Shown one piece after another: positions 33,525-43,751 of a stretch of 64,000 nucleotides of DNA (positions are counted from its first letter, which is position 1; each line of letters opens with the position of its first letter). The position numbers were made by a program, and so were the translations under genes. The notes under the pieces were generated by a model, which had not been told where the DNA came from, made no database searches, and saw nothing but the letters and a program-made list of their open reading frames with translations. The DNA comes from Diploptera punctata. Taxonomy: Eukaryota > Arthropoda > Insecta > Blattodea > Blaberidae. The stretch covers positions 434,001-498,000 of the forward strand of contig JASPKZ010003438.1 of the NCBI GenBank assembly GCA_030220185.1, in the 5' to 3' direction.

Positions 33525-35000
33525 TACAGTAAAACTTATTTAATCCGGAACGTGAATAATGCGGAAATCTGTCCAATGTCAACAAATTTATTGGTCCCGG
33601 GCAGAAAGATAGAGAAATGAATTAGTTTCCACTTCATTGAATTCCCATTAGGCAAATTACAATAAGTGATTATTTCTGCCGCCGGGAGAAGTACAGTTTC
33701 TACCAGTACCTGGAATTTTCTTTCGGCCTCACTGCACACCCATTTTGCGAAATACAGGTTCGTTCAACAAATATTTGGCGTGCGACGTCCACCGCTGTGA
33801 TCTCGGGGTAGAGTGCTGCCTTGTCACGCAGTGGGCCCGGGTTCGATCCCCGGTCGGGAGTTTTTCTGGGTGAGGTTTTTATCGGGGTTTTTTCTCACCT
33901 GTAAGACAAATGTCAGGAAAACTTTAAGGCCCAAACGGTCCCCGAAATCATATGGCCATCGCAATCATCATCATTCATATTCATCTTAGGTTAAGCTTAG
34001 GATTAGGGAATCTCCTGGCGCACCATTATCATCATCATCACCCATCATATCATCGGGGCAACGTAACCCCGCCTTCCAGGCGCCCCAACCTCAGAAGTGG
34101 GTTACAAGTACGCCATGCCAGGAGAGAAACCAGGAATGTCGAAAGACAAACCTGGGGCATTTGGGGGGGGGGGGGAAATCTGTATTACAAATAACCAGCG
34201 CAGTGTAAAATCTTAAATTAGTTTAAGATCTGAGACAGATTGTGTACGTATCTTTCACAAGTAGCCTTGTGAATTTAGGGTATAAAGATGGCTAAATCAT
34301 ATGTAACATTGTAGTTAAACGAAAAAGTGAAAGTGATTGAAGATAAAGAAAAACAAACTCTCAGTACGCGAAATAATGATTAAATTTAAATGTGAAAACC
34401 CCCCGTTTATGAGATTTTAAAACAAAAAGAAAATGAATGAATGAATGAATGGACGCAAAGAAATGGTCAAATGAAGAAGAAAGCAAAAAGAAATCAACGA
34501 GGTGTAGGAGTGTTTTACAAGTTCACGATCTCCAAATTTCCGGACCGGCACTTCAAAGTCAAGTTCTAGCTGTTGCTGTATTCCTAGGGAATTACGATTT
34601 CAAGATAATTCAGGTTGATTGTGGACAGTTTTAAAAGACGACACAATGTACAGTAGTGTGGAATGAAATTTGTGGGAAATCAAAGGATGTGGACGAAAGT
34701 ATAATATTAGTGAGTGGAAACCGAAGCTGCTTACTTTAATTTCAGGATATGCGCCTAAGAGACATTTTTAACGCTGACAATACGGGACTGTTTTTTCTCG
34801 CGTTACCGTCGAAGTCGCTCATACATGCTATACTTCACTTCCCAACGGCAGTGGAACTACAATTACTCCAAAGGTACATAAAAAGACATATGGTACTCTA
34901 TAACTAAGATTGGTTAATTTTTGTTTTTTATAATGAGGAATATTGTCTAATGTGCAAAAAAGTGGCCCATGCGATTCCGTTTTGAACAAGTTTTACTGTA
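33525..35000 (+). pseudogene. Tigger-like DNA transposon, remnant 3, with SINE insertion
   Basis: Ends TACAGTAAAACTTATTTAAT and ...TTTTACTGTA in inverted orientation. The transposase relic includes an N-terminal HTH (NEKVKVIEDKEKQTLSVREI), a CENP-B-type segment (DLQISGPALQSQVLAVAV, compare ISGP-LQ-KA) and the start of the DDE domain (DIFNADNTGLFFLALPSK; D-N-T-G replaces the usual D-E-T-G). About half of the DDE region and the C-terminus are missing. A family 3 SINE interrupts it at about 33780-34175. Confidence 0.8.
33780..34175 (+). repeat. SINE family 3 (copy 3), alternative 3' half
   Basis: Same head as 32971 but after 34000 the 3' part differs (GGGTTACAAGTACGCCATGC ... GGGGCATTT) and ends in a run of about 13 G. 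It is inserted in the Tigger remnant. Confidence 0.75.
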
Positions 35001-35324
35001 TATTCTGTTCGAGGGCAGTAACAATTAAAGAATATATTAACCGGGACCACTCAAATAGAAGGGTCCACATTACCCGAACTTCCCTATACTCATAATTTTG
35101 AATAAAAATAAAAATAAATGTGCTGAATTTCATTCAAAAACCATTGCGCGTGATCAATAAAATTAAAAGTTCCCATAGCACCACCAGACAATCACATGCA
35201 TTTACATTAACCCTAAAACACCACCTACCTGGTAAGAGATGAACATGTTAGATTTCACGGTGTCATTAAATATAATAATAAAAAATCAAATAATTTAAAT
35301 AAATAGACGCTATGTGACCTAGCA
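35001..35324. other. Spacer, nothing recognised
   Basis: AT-rich, no recognised feature apart from the GGGTCCACATTACC phrase at 35060. Confidence 0.4.
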
Positions 35325-35570
35325 TGTGGACTAGTGGTTATGCTCCTTGCCTCTGGTCCCGATGGTTGCAGGTTTAAACTCTGCCGCGGTCGATGGATTT
35401 TTTTAGGACAGAAAATCCAAGGAGCTAGTCCTCCGAGAGGGACTTTAAGCCGTGGGTCCCGAGTCTGAAGATTTTCAGGCTAGTAAAAGATCCTTAAGCC
35501 TGAATAGAAAGGCCTCTAAGCAAAATCTACCAACCCGAACGTCTTAGTAATACCTACTTATATTAAATTA
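35325..35570 (+). repeat. SINE family 4 (copy 5)
   Basis: Head GTGGACTAGTGGTTATGC at 35325, body as in 14098, 3' truncated. Confidence 0.85.
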
Positions 35571-36235
35571 ATGTTGGGAAGTAAACATTATGAGGTATAA
35601 TCATTAAAATTCATCGGACAACATTTTGTTTAAACAACTCACCTCATAGGACTCATGCTTCCATGATACCACGGTTTCAAACACAGTCGTGTTCATCTTC
35701 AACCATAACTCCGACTGACGAAATTCTTCGGCCGTCAACTGTTCTATTGTCGCCATCTTCAGTGCTGCCATCTATGCTTGAATTTATGAACTTCGAAATC
35801 AAAGTAATTTCGTTAGGGATATCAAAATTCATTGATCTATCTTTATTTTTCTGAATGTATATTTTCTCCCAAACTGTCAATTCCAAAGGCTTCTCTACTT
35901 GTTTTAAAAGTTTAGCTTCTCTTCCAATTTTATGATGTTCTAATAAACTATGTGCAGCAATTGCAGATTTTTCAATTTCACAATTTTTAATATTTCTCAA
36001 ATGTTCTTTTGTCCGAATTTCTAAATTCCTTTTTGTTTTTCCTATATAAACTTTATTGCAATCTTCACAACTTATTTGATAAATTCCAGATTTCTTATTG
36101 TCTGGGACACTGACTTTTTTATTGCTACTTAGAAGATTACCCAGACTAAATGTATTTATTGGTGCCAAAGAAATGTTGTATTTGTCAAAATTTTTTGGAA
36201 ATTTTCTATGCAAAGGAAAGAAAAAATACAAGAAA
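35566..36235 (-). pseudogene. Penelope-like element PLE-1: GIY-YIG endonuclease and tail (left arm)
   Basis: Minus-strand frame of 184 codons (36231-35680) with SGIYQISCEDCNKVYIGKTK (GIY-YIG), then EIRTKEHLRN, AAHSLLEHH and LELTVWEKIYIQKNKDRSMN, the usual endonuclease end of Penelope elements. The RT is absent. The tail (35715-35566) carries a hammerhead-like motif overlapping the end of the frame and the terminal box GGGAAGTAAACATTATGAGG reversed. It forms a head-to-head pair with 36650-37249. The frame is open, so the copy is fairly recent, but it cannot be autonomous. Confidence 0.85.
35660..35709 (-). ncRNA. Hammerhead-like motif of PLE-1 (C3 changed to U)
   Basis: TTGAAGA (35702-35696), stem II AACAC/GTGTT, GAA (35678-35676), stem III ACC with GGT around a GT loop (35675-35668), cleavage base A at 35667. 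Stem I TTATGG/TCATGG as in the 7681 copy. Only C3 deviates (U3 opposite G8). Confidence 0.6.
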
Positions 36236-36650
36236 ATTACTTCTTCTTCTTCTTCCTTCCAAGTATTAGGCCGAGGCCTGTTACGATCCTATAGAAAATT
36301 TTCCCTTATGGAAAATTCTCATATAAGACTTGAAAGCATAATAATAGTCCCTTCGATTGATTGCTGGCCAAAGGAAGGCAAGACCAGTGATGGGGCTGCC
36401 ATCTTATAGCCTCTGGTCAGGCTTTTCTGGAGAAGAAAAGAAAATAATGGAAAGAATAAATGGGAAAAAAAGGAAGGACTCCCTAGCCCTCGGATGCCCT
36501 AATAGCGTCGGGGTCGAAAAAACAAGAGTTAACCAAGAGAGGTTAGATAGTAAAGTTAAAAGAGTGCAAAACACAAGTAAGTGGAAGAAATGTTTTGCAC
36601 AGCTTAGGCACCTTGTGGTCGCCATCCACATAGGCTATCCCCTTTTACCA
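36236..36650 (-). mobile_element. LINE family C internal-deletion derivative
   Basis: Consists of the last ~65 bp of LINE C (after the TTC run at 36240) joined directly to the LINE C 5' leader (GGAAAATTCTCATATAAGAC through CCTTGTGGTCGCCATCC). All coding sequence is missing. Both pieces are in the same minus orientation as in the full-length copy at 40937-44127. It lies exactly between the two PLE-1 arms. Confidence 0.75.
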
Positions 36651-37249
36651 TCCTGAAATGCATAGAAAATTTGATAAATACAACATTTCTTTGGCACCAA
36701 TAAATAAATTTAGTCTGGGTAATCTTCTAAGTAGCAATAAAAAAGTCAATGTCCCAGACAATAAGAAATCTGGAATTTATCAAATAAGTTGTGAAGATTG
36801 CAATAAAGTTTATATAGGAAAAACAAAAAGGAATTTAGAAATTCGGACAAAAGAACATTTGAGAAATATCAAAAATTGTGAAATTGAAAAATCTGCAATT
36901 GCTGCACATAGTTTATTAGAACACCATAAAATTGGAATAGAAGCTAAACTTTTAAAACAAGTAGAGTTGGAATTGACAGTTTGGGAGAAAATATACATTC
37001 AGAAAAATAAAGATAGATCAATGAATTTTGATATCCCTAACATAATTACTTTGATTTCGAAGTTCATAAATTCAACCATAGATGGCAGCACTGAAGATGG
37101 CGACAATAGATCAGTTGACGACTGAAGAATTTCGTCAGTCGGTGTTATGGCTGAGGTTGAACACAACTGTGTTTGAAACCGCGGTACATGGAAGCATGAA
37201 TCCTATGAGGTGAGTTGTTTAAACAAAATGTTCTCCGATGAATTTTAAT
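36650..37249 (+). pseudogene. Penelope-like element PLE-1: GIY-YIG endonuclease and tail (right arm)
   Basis: Plus-strand frame 36658-37125, nearly the same protein as the left arm: SGIYQISCEDCNKVYIGKTK, EIRTKEHLRN, AAHSLLEHH, LTVWEKIYIQKNKDRS. It lacks two residues (KP) where the left arm reads EKPLELTV. It ends with the PLE-1 tail and hammerhead-like motif. Together with 35566-36235 it makes an inverted repeat of about 0.6 kb per arm. Confidence 0.85.
37144..37191 (+). ncRNA. Hammerhead-like motif of PLE-1 (A9 changed to U)
   Basis: CTGAGGT (37151-37157), stem II AACAC/GTGTT with loop AACT, GAA (37175-37177), stem III ACC with GGT around GC (37178-37185), cleavage base A37186, then CATGG for stem I. 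A9 is replaced by T, which should impair catalysis. Confidence 0.6.
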
Positions 37250-37322
37250 ACCTTAGTTGCTTTTATTATTGATTTAACATTTCTCACTGAAAGATAAATT
37301 ATATTTGAAGAGAAAAATTTTC

Positions 37323-37395
37323 GCCTAGACCGAGACTCGAACCCGGGACCCTTGGCTTTCCGGGCCAAGTGGTCTACCAACTGAGCTACCGAGGC
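37323..37395 (-). ncRNA. tRNA-like unit, 73 nt (left arm of foldback 1)
   Basis: Cloverleaf-like: GCCTCGG acceptor half, TAGCTCAGTTGG (A box, D arm), TTGGC/GCCAA anticodon stem with loop CCGGAAA (nominal anticodon GGA), GGTTCGAGTCT (B box, T arm), TCTAGGC acceptor half with 4-5 pairs. D-arm mispair: GACC in place of GAGC. Position 33 is C, not U. Ser identity is unlikely because there is no long variable arm. Probably a retroposon promoter, not a translating tRNA. Confidence 0.7.
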
Positions 37396-37613
37396 GAGTT
37401 ACGATCTAGACGCAATTTTTTCTCTTATATACGTTGTAATTACCTATCGCCAAATGCTTTTGAAACCATTGCTTCTATCTTAGCAAATGGCGGCTTCTTA
37501 GTTAAGAAGACATTTATTGGGAATTTAACATTACTTTATAAAGCTAGTAAGGCTTCTAATGATGTTTTATGATTATTATTATAAGAGAAAAATTTTCGTC
37601 TAGATCGTAACTC

Positions 37614-37686
37614 GCCTCGGTAGCTCAGTTGGTAGAGCACTTGGCCCGGAAAGCCAAGGGTCCCGGGTTCGAGTCTCGGTCTAGAC
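37614..37686 (+). ncRNA. tRNA-like unit, 73 nt (right arm of foldback 1)
   Basis: Same unit as the left arm with GAGC restored in the D stem and TCTAGAC at the 3' acceptor side. Followed within 15 nt by TTTTT, a Pol III stop signal. Confidence 0.7.
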
Positions 37687-37784
37687 GAAAATTTTTATCT
37701 TCAAATATAATTTACCTTAGTTGCTTGTTAAGATGTCTCATTGAGTCGGTGTGTTGACCGCATGCCATTCATGACATATACGAG

Positions 37785-38085
37785 CAAATAGGGGCAGCGT
37801 GCTCCCACTACAGGCCTCAGGAGGCCCTTCGGGTAATAGAAGATTAAGGCTCGCACTTTTTCTGGACAATCGACACTTGAAATCAGCTGGGTTGTCAGCT
37901 CTGCATGACGGCCGCCTTTACTCCCACAACAAGAATATAGTACTCATTTTAGTTAAAGGCTGAGTCGACCACAGGGTCATAGTGCCGCCAGAAGGTTTGG
38001 GTCAGTTTAAAAATCCTGACTCTACCGGGACTCGAACCTTCGACCTTCCATCTTGTGCCTTAACCACTGCGCTATGGCGTGCCCC
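37785..38085 (-). repeat. SINE family 1 (copy 2)
   Basis: Minus-strand tRNA-like head AGCGCAGTGGTTAAGGCAC and GGTTCGAGTCCCGG, body with GACGGCCGCCTTTACTCCCA reversed. Confidence 0.8.
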
Positions 38086-38131
38086 TCTCCCATACGAATC
38101 CCACATATCTGCATTCGACGCGCCACTGGAA

Positions 38132-38255
38132 GTATTTATACAGGAGATGATTGGAAAGCATTAGCTCAGGATAGGGATGTATGGAGAGCTTATGTCTGTG
38201 CGGCCATGAACCTATGGATTCAATAGTGCCTGTGCCAGTGAGTTAGTTAGTTATT
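38132..38255 (+). mobile_element. LINE family A, extreme 3' end
   Basis: Encodes TGDDWKALAQDRDVWRAY then a stop, and the 3' tail TGAGTTAGTTAGTTATTG. Only about 120 bp survive. Confidence 0.8.
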
Positions 38256-38740
38256 GTATACATTTAAAATATGATAATGTGGTAGATTGTTGTCAGCTAA
38301 AATTTCCAACAGTTTATTCCTCTCGTTGAGATAATCATCTATAATGGCTGAGGGACCTACCTTCCTTACCTTGTTGGATAACTGTTCACAGGTGGTAAGC
38401 TAGGAGCCTCCATGGAATATACACAACACTACAAGATTAGTCCCACAGTAAATTTTATTTATGTATTACTAATATATGATAAATACAATTTGAGAGTCAC
38501 TCTATGTTAACATAACTTTCTTTCAGAATCTTTGGGAATGGAACAATGAAAAAGATATGAAAAGAGAAAATGGGAGAGAAGGGTCTTAAATTTTCTTTTC
38601 TTTTTTTTAAACATGAGTACATGATGTATAAAATCTGATTTGTATTTTAAGACAGTTTATGGCAATATTTTTATCTAAATAATAATGAGATGATTTAGTT
38701 ATTATTTACACTAATTTCATCATCATCATCAGCATCAATG
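38256..38740. other. Spacer downstream of the esterase gene, nothing recognised
   Basis: AT-rich. It could include esterase 3' UTR-distal sequence, but I see no clear polyadenylation evidence this far out. Confidence 0.35.
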
Positions 38741-38744
38741 ATTA

Positions 38745-39080
38745 AACCTGCTGGTCTGTCCCAATCTCATGTTAGAATTGGTCTGTCCATCTTTTACTGA
38801 GTCTTCCAACATTTCTTCGTCCTAGTGGTTTGTAATGAAGAATCTGTTTCGGAATTCTATTGTTATCCATTTATTGATGTGGTCCATCAATTCATCTCTG
38901 TATTGTAAAATTCTATCTAATAGTTTGAATATATTCAGTTCTCTTCGTATATCCTCAATAATCCATTATTGTATAGGCAGCCATACACCTCAAAAACCTC
39001 ATTTCTGACGTTTCTATTATTCGTTTCTGGTTTTTGCTTAAGACCCAGTGTTCCAATCCATATAGTAGTGTTGGATTATT
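38745..39080 (-). pseudogene. LINE C-terminal fragment
   Basis: On the minus strand: NPTLLYGLEHWVLSKNQ, RIIETSEMRFLRCMAAYT and LLDRILQYRDELMDHI, a LINE post-RT region. It lies just downstream of the last esterase exon. Confidence 0.65.
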
Positions 39081-39165
39081 ACAGTAATTTATAAGAGTAA
39101 ATTATATATATGTGTGTGTGTATACTATGGATTTATAGTAAGTGGAATCTTAAAAAATAAATAAA

Positions 39166-39361
39166 CTAATAATGAGCTGTCCAACATGGTGATGCACCTT
39201 GAACATACTTCTTGTAAAGATCTTCCCACCACAAGTAATTACCATTATGTAGATTTTGCTTTACTGAGAGATTAGTATCAATGTTTAAGTATGGAAAAGT
39301 AGAATTCACTGGAGGCCATATTACATTCTGCAGTAATGGATCAGCTATTAGTGTTGGATTC
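39166..39361 (-). CDS. Carboxylesterase, terminal exon (gene 1)
   Basis: 196-bp last exon: (G)NPTLIADPLLQNVIWPPV, then FPYLNIDTNLSVKQNLHNGN and YLWWEDLYKKYV..., ending in a stop at 39166-39168. This is the C-terminal end of insect carboxylesterases: NPTP..., W-P-V, YL-I, L...NL, FW--LY. The acceptor is TTTATTTCAG before GAATCC. The first base completes the Gly codon split with the exon at 47673-47805 (GG|G). The downstream tail QGASPCWTAHY is not conserved in the family as far as I know. Conserved splice phases make a pseudogene less likely. Confidence 0.88.
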
Positions 39362-40189
39362 CTGAAATAAATAGAATACATTTTTTATTTTTTTTTAAAC
39401 ATAACATTAAAATCTGTCTGCAAGAACTGCTCATACTCAGCAAATTCCTCAGCAAGGAATGGCCCAAGTAGATTGTTAACAACAGTGTGATAGAGCATGT
39501 ATCTGAGAATTTCATCTCATGTACTTTGTTTGAACTTGTATCCGATTATGGAATTATTCATACTTTGGGTCATTATGATTCTTCATAATTTAATGAGTCA
39601 TTTTTTCATCTTACCTCATAGTTTATGTTTTCTTAACCCGTCAGCGTGGAGCGACGTGACATGTACGCAGGTTGAATTCTTCACCAAATGCAGAACGACA
39701 TGACGTGTATGCTAGCTACACGCACGGCTTTAAACTGTTATTATGATATTTGTGTTTACATTAACTATTTACCGTTTCTATAAATTTTATGTAGAGACTT
39801 CAAAGTTTATATTAGTGCATATATTAATCGATGACGGCCCTGAGTAACAAGTTAAAATAATTTTATATTTGTATTTATTCTTGCGGCCTCTGACATTTTT
39901 CTTATAATTATAACTTGATAAAGGATTTCTTAGAAAAATAAATTCGCCTTTTTTTTGTAGATTAGCTTGTCTATCAAATTGAATCTATTTTCAAATCTCT
40001 TCATTTTTAATAATAATGTCGCAAAATTCAGTATATATAAAGGCCCAACAAAGTTATTTCCGATTTACGCTATAATACAGTACCACAACAGTAAATTTCA
40101 GATTCAGATATATTTCTATTGACGATACCCTTACATTATGGAAGGGTAGTTAGTCTACTATTCACTCAGTATCTAACAGGTAAAGTGGT
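39362..40189. other. Esterase intron, mostly unrecognised
   Basis: AT-rich intron sequence 5' of the last exon; no element recognised before the SINE at 40195. Confidence 0.45.
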
Positions 40190-40194
40190 CCACT

Positions 40195-40450
40195 ACAGAC
40201 CTTAGGAGCTCCTTGGGATATTAGGAGGTTAAGGCTCCCACTTTTTCTAGACTATCGGTACTTGGTGTAAGCCGGGTACTTATCTCTATCTGACGGCCCA
40301 AACAAGCACCTGGTACTCATTTCAGTTAGAGGCTGAGTCAACCCCGGGGTCACAGTGCTGCTTGGAGGTTTGGTTCGGTTTAAAAATCCTGATCCACCAG
40401 AACTCGAACCCTCGATCTTCAGGCTTGTAGCATGTTGATCTTTCAAATCC
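40195..40450 (-). repeat. SINE family 1 (copy 3)
   Basis: Family body in reverse (TTAGGAGGTTAAGGCTCCCA near 40217). The tRNA-like head is truncated after GGGTTCGAGTTCTGG. Confidence 0.75.
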
Positions 40451-40925
40451 ACACCTCCGGTGACGCTATTATAGTCATATATTATCAACTGGTTTCACCT
40501 TGAAAACTATAAGAAAGACATTGGAAGGCACACGACCTAAAATAATGTTTCCAAAGTATTAGAAAGACATAATTGGAGCAGGCTGCCCCCCCCCCTACAA
40601 GAAAGAAGGTCAACCCATAGAAGCAATGTGTTTGTAATAAACATGAACAGAGTAAACACAGGGGGAAAAAAATACACTTATTGGTGCCCGAGTGTCAAAC
40701 TGCTAGTTTACGCTTTGAAGATTTATCACACCAGTTTTTGAAGTTCATTCTGTTTATTTAAGACCCTTCTCTTTGTCTAAATATTTCGTTGTGTTAGGTA
40801 GAGCCGGTTCTCTGAATTCTTCAAAGAATTCCTAGTGCAATTCACTTTGCTACTTATGTGACATACTTATAAATATTTCAACAATCATAAATAAGTCTAT
40901 ACATGCAGAGATGTTACATGAGAAC
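40451..40925. other. Esterase intron, nothing recognised
   Basis: AT-rich, with a run of ten C at about 40586. No repeat recognised. Confidence 0.4.
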
Positions 40926-40982
40926 AGTAATAAATTCTTCTTCTTCTTCCTTCCAAGTATTAGGCCAAGGCCTGTTACGATC

Positions 40983-42815
40983 CTATAGAAAATTTTCCCT
41001 CCAGCGTTTCATAGGACGGCCCAGTGATCTTCGTCCTCTTGGTATATAATTATAAACAGCTTTGGGGATCCGATTTGAACTCATTCTTTCAAGATGGTGT
41101 TTCCAATTTAGTTGGTACTGTTTAATATATTCCAAAATTGGCGTAGTCTTCAATTCTTTTAAGATATCGGTGTTCCTTTTCCGATCCCATCTGGTGTAAC
41201 CCGCTGTTCTGCGCATGAATCTCATTTCACAAGCCGTTATTCTGCTTTCATGTTGTTTTTTTAGTGTCCATGCTTCACTACCATAGGTCAACACTGGTCT
41301 AGCCAAAGTGTTATATAAACGTAATCTGGTGTTTTTTTGTACAAGGGATGGTTTCATAACTTGATTAATAATTCCTAAACTTTTATTATAACTAGTAACT
41401 TTTTCAGGGATATCCTTTTCATCCCAGATAGAGAGATAATATCCAAGATATTTAAATTGATTAGATCTCTCTAAAATTTTATTCTGGAGACAGATTTTAC
41501 TTTGTATGGGGTCCTTCCCATGAAATGCCATAATTTTAGTTTTGTTAATTGATATTTCCATATTAAATTTGGCACCTATTTTTTGTAAATTATAAATTGA
41601 TCGTTGCAAATCATTTTCGGAAAGTGCCAGAAGAGCTAAATCGTCTGCAAAAAGAATAGCATCGAGTTTGAGGTTCCTATTGATGGGTATATATCCTCGT
41701 TGTGTTTTCCTCCATTCATTTATTAATTTATTCATGTATATAATGAAAAGCACCGGTGAAAGTCCACATCCCTGTCTTACTCCAGTGTTGATCTTTTCCC
41801 AAGAAGATAATTTGCCATCTTGTTTAACAGAGATTTCATTATCTTTATAGATGTTGAAGATATTAGTAATATATTGTTGTGGAACGTTATCATCAGCTAA
41901 AATTTGTAGTAATATATTTCTGTCTACTTTGTCAAAAGCCTTTATGAAGTCAACGAAGGCGATATGAGTTTCTATATTGAATTCCTTGTGCTTTTCTAAT
42001 AGTAGTTTTAGAGTAAAGAATCCATCTGTACAAGATCTACCCTTTCTGAATCCATTCTGCTCTTCTCCAATTATATTTTCATAAATTTTCCTCAATTTAT
42101 TCTTAACTATATTAGCATAAATTTTATATCCAGAGTTCAACAAGCTAATTCCACGATAGTTATCTTTGATTTGGCGACTTCCTTTTTTGAAGATTGGTAT
42201 TACAATGGATTTGTTCCAGCTTTGTGGTGGTTCTTGTCCTTCCCATATCATATTAAGGAGAATAAGAAATCTGTCTAAAAAATTTTTAGTTGAAAATTTA
42301 AATAATTCTTGATTAATGTGGTCTTCTCCGGGAGCTTTGTTACTTTTTAATGATTTAACAACATCAGTTAATTCATCTATAGAAATTTGTTCCAAAGCAG
42401 TGTTATTAGAGATTGGTATTTGTAATAAATTATCCTTTTGTGTCCATAAATGATGAAAGTAGGTAAGCCAAGATTCTTTAGATATACAATTTAAATGTGC
42501 ATTTTCTCTTGAATCATTATTTAAATTTTTTAAAACTTTATATATTTTTGGTTGAGGCCTAGTGATATCATTTTCCAAAAATGAGACAAATTGTTCCCAG
42601 CTTTGTCTATGTTTTTTGCGAACTTCAATTTTAGCTATGGCTCTCTTCCTATGATACTCTACTTTATCTTCATCTTTTTTTGTAGACAGAAATTTTTTGT
42701 ATGCTTCACGTTTATCATCAATTACTTTTTTTATGTTTTCATCCCATATCCGTAGTCCTTTTTTTCGATTCCATTTGGTTTTGATACCCAGGCTTTCATT
42801 TGCTGCTTGTGTCAA
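40983..42815 (-). CDS. LINE C reverse transcriptase, 610 codons, uninterrupted
   Basis: Open from an internal Met at 42815 to the stop at 40983. RT palm and fingers: LKSNKAPGEDHINQELFK, SIVIPIFKKGS, NYRGISLLNSGYKIYANI, QNGFRKGRSC, AFVDFIKAFDKVDRN (motif A), GVRQGCGLSPVLFIIYMNKL (motif B) and ILFADDLALLAL (motif C, FADD). The C-terminal region has LARPVLTYGSEAW, MRFMRRTAGYTRWDR and GRRSLGRPMKRW. All RT catalytic Asp are present. The natural start is further upstream; the 42816-43121 gap has stops, so the original single ORF is split. Probably a young copy. Confidence 0.9.
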   Translation of the reverse strand: MTQAANESLGIKTKWNRKKGLRIWDENIKKVIDDKREAYKKFLSTKKDEDKVEYHRKRAIAKIEVRKKHRQSWEQFVSFLENDITRPQPKIYKVLKNLNNDSRENAHLNCISKESWLTYFHHLWTQKDNLLQIPISNNTALEQISIDELTDVVKSLKSNKAPGEDHINQELFKFSTKNFLDRFLILLNMIWEGQEPPQSWNKSIVIPIFKKGSRQIKDNYRGISLLNSGYKIYANIVKNKLRKIYENIIGEEQNGFRKGRSCTDGFFTLKLLLEKHKEFNIETHIAFVDFIKAFDKVDRNILLQILADDNVPQQYITNIFNIYKDNEISVKQDGKLSSWEKINTGVRQGCGLSPVLFIIYMNKLINEWRKTQRGYIPINRNLKLDAILFADDLALLALSENDLQRSIYNLQKIGAKFNMEISINKTKIMAFHGKDPIQSKICLQNKILERSNQFKYLGYYLSIWDEKDIPEKVTSYNKSLGIINQVMKPSLVQKNTRLRLYNTLARPVLTYGSEAWTLKKQHESRITACEMRFMRRTAGYTRWDRKRNTDILKELKTTPILEYIKQYQLNWKHHLERMSSNRIPKAVYNYIPRGRRSLGRPMKRWRENFL

Positions 42816-43121
42816 AATACTTTGTATTCTTCTTCAATATTTTCACCAACCGGTGTTTCTTGAACTAGACGATCTAATCTGCATTTGTATAGCCAGGTAA
42901 TAGTGGGATCTCGGAAAAGACTTACTTTATAAGTATAGTCCACTTTTTCAAATTTTACATTATTAATTTTACATTATTAATTTTATTTTTATTTTTCTAT
43001 CTCGGTGGCATACGAATTGGACAAACAAGTAAGTAATGGTCTGATTCAATTTCAGGTCCTCTGTAAACTCTTGTATCAAGAACTTTAGATGCTAATTTTT
43101 TATTACATATAGCATAGTCAA

Positions 43122-43751
43122 TTATTGATTTAAGACCCCTGGCTTCCCATGTATATTTGTGACTATCCTTGTGGATATTGTGAATTGATTAAACATGACA
43201 AAATCAATTAACCGTAAGCCATTTCTATTACAGGTTTGCTCTCCATATGGTCCTATATATGTATCAAATTTAGTATTACCAATTCTGGCATTTAAATCAC
43301 CCAAAATTATAATCATATCATTATTATTAATTGTGCAGATAACTTTCTGGAAGTCATGATAAAATTTTTCACTTTCTTCTTCATCTCCTTCTACAGGTGC
43401 ATATATACCTATCACTGTTAAGTATCCTAGAGATAATTTTATTCGGATTTGAATTATTCTTTCATTCCAAAAAGTATAGCTATGTATTGAATTTCTAAAT
43501 CGTTTGTGAATCATAACGGCTACTCCTGCTTGTGCATGAATATGTTTTTTTACACCACTATAAAACTGAATGTAATTTTGAGTTTCTTTGGTGCCTTGTA
43601 ATTTCTTTTTTGTTTCTGATATTACAGCTAATGAAATCCCCTTTTTGCACAATATATCATCTAATTGATCATCTTTATAGTTAATCCCTTGTACATTCCA
43701 TGTGCTAAAAAGCAAAATATTTTTTTTCTTCCAAGAGTTGTCCTTTTTCAT
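43122..43751 (-). pseudogene. LINE C endonuclease (APE) segment
   Basis: 209 codons: FSTWNVQGINYKDDQLDDIL, AVISETKKKLQG, YLTVIGIYAPVEGDEEES, IIILGDLNARIGN and NRNGLRLIDFV, the ordered motifs of an apurinic-endonuclease domain that nicks the target for TPRT (WN at the start, GDxNAR core, NGxRL). The C-terminal motif (SDHYLLV) continues after a frame break at about 43130, so the domain is interrupted in this copy. Confidence 0.88.

Larger units (their letters stand above)
37263..37713. mobile_element. tRNA-like foldback retroposon, copy 1
   Basis: Flanked by perfect 13-bp direct repeats ACCTTAGTTGCTT (37250-37262 and 37714-37726). Each arm holds a 73-nt tRNA-like unit plus its trailer, in opposite orientation, around a ~150-bp leader segment (37432-37580). 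On the minus strand it ends with the family's 3' tail AAATGTTAAATCAATAATAA. Arms share AGAGAAAAATTTTCG leaders and TTCAAATATAATTTA trailers. The target duplications argue for insertion by reverse transcription of one RNA. Confidence 0.85.

Noticed and set aside
37323..37686. Genuine tRNA-Ser genes
   Set aside because: The units lack the long variable arm of tRNA-Ser, have an incomplete acceptor stem, and sit in foldback insertions with target duplications. I call them tRNA-like retroposon parts.
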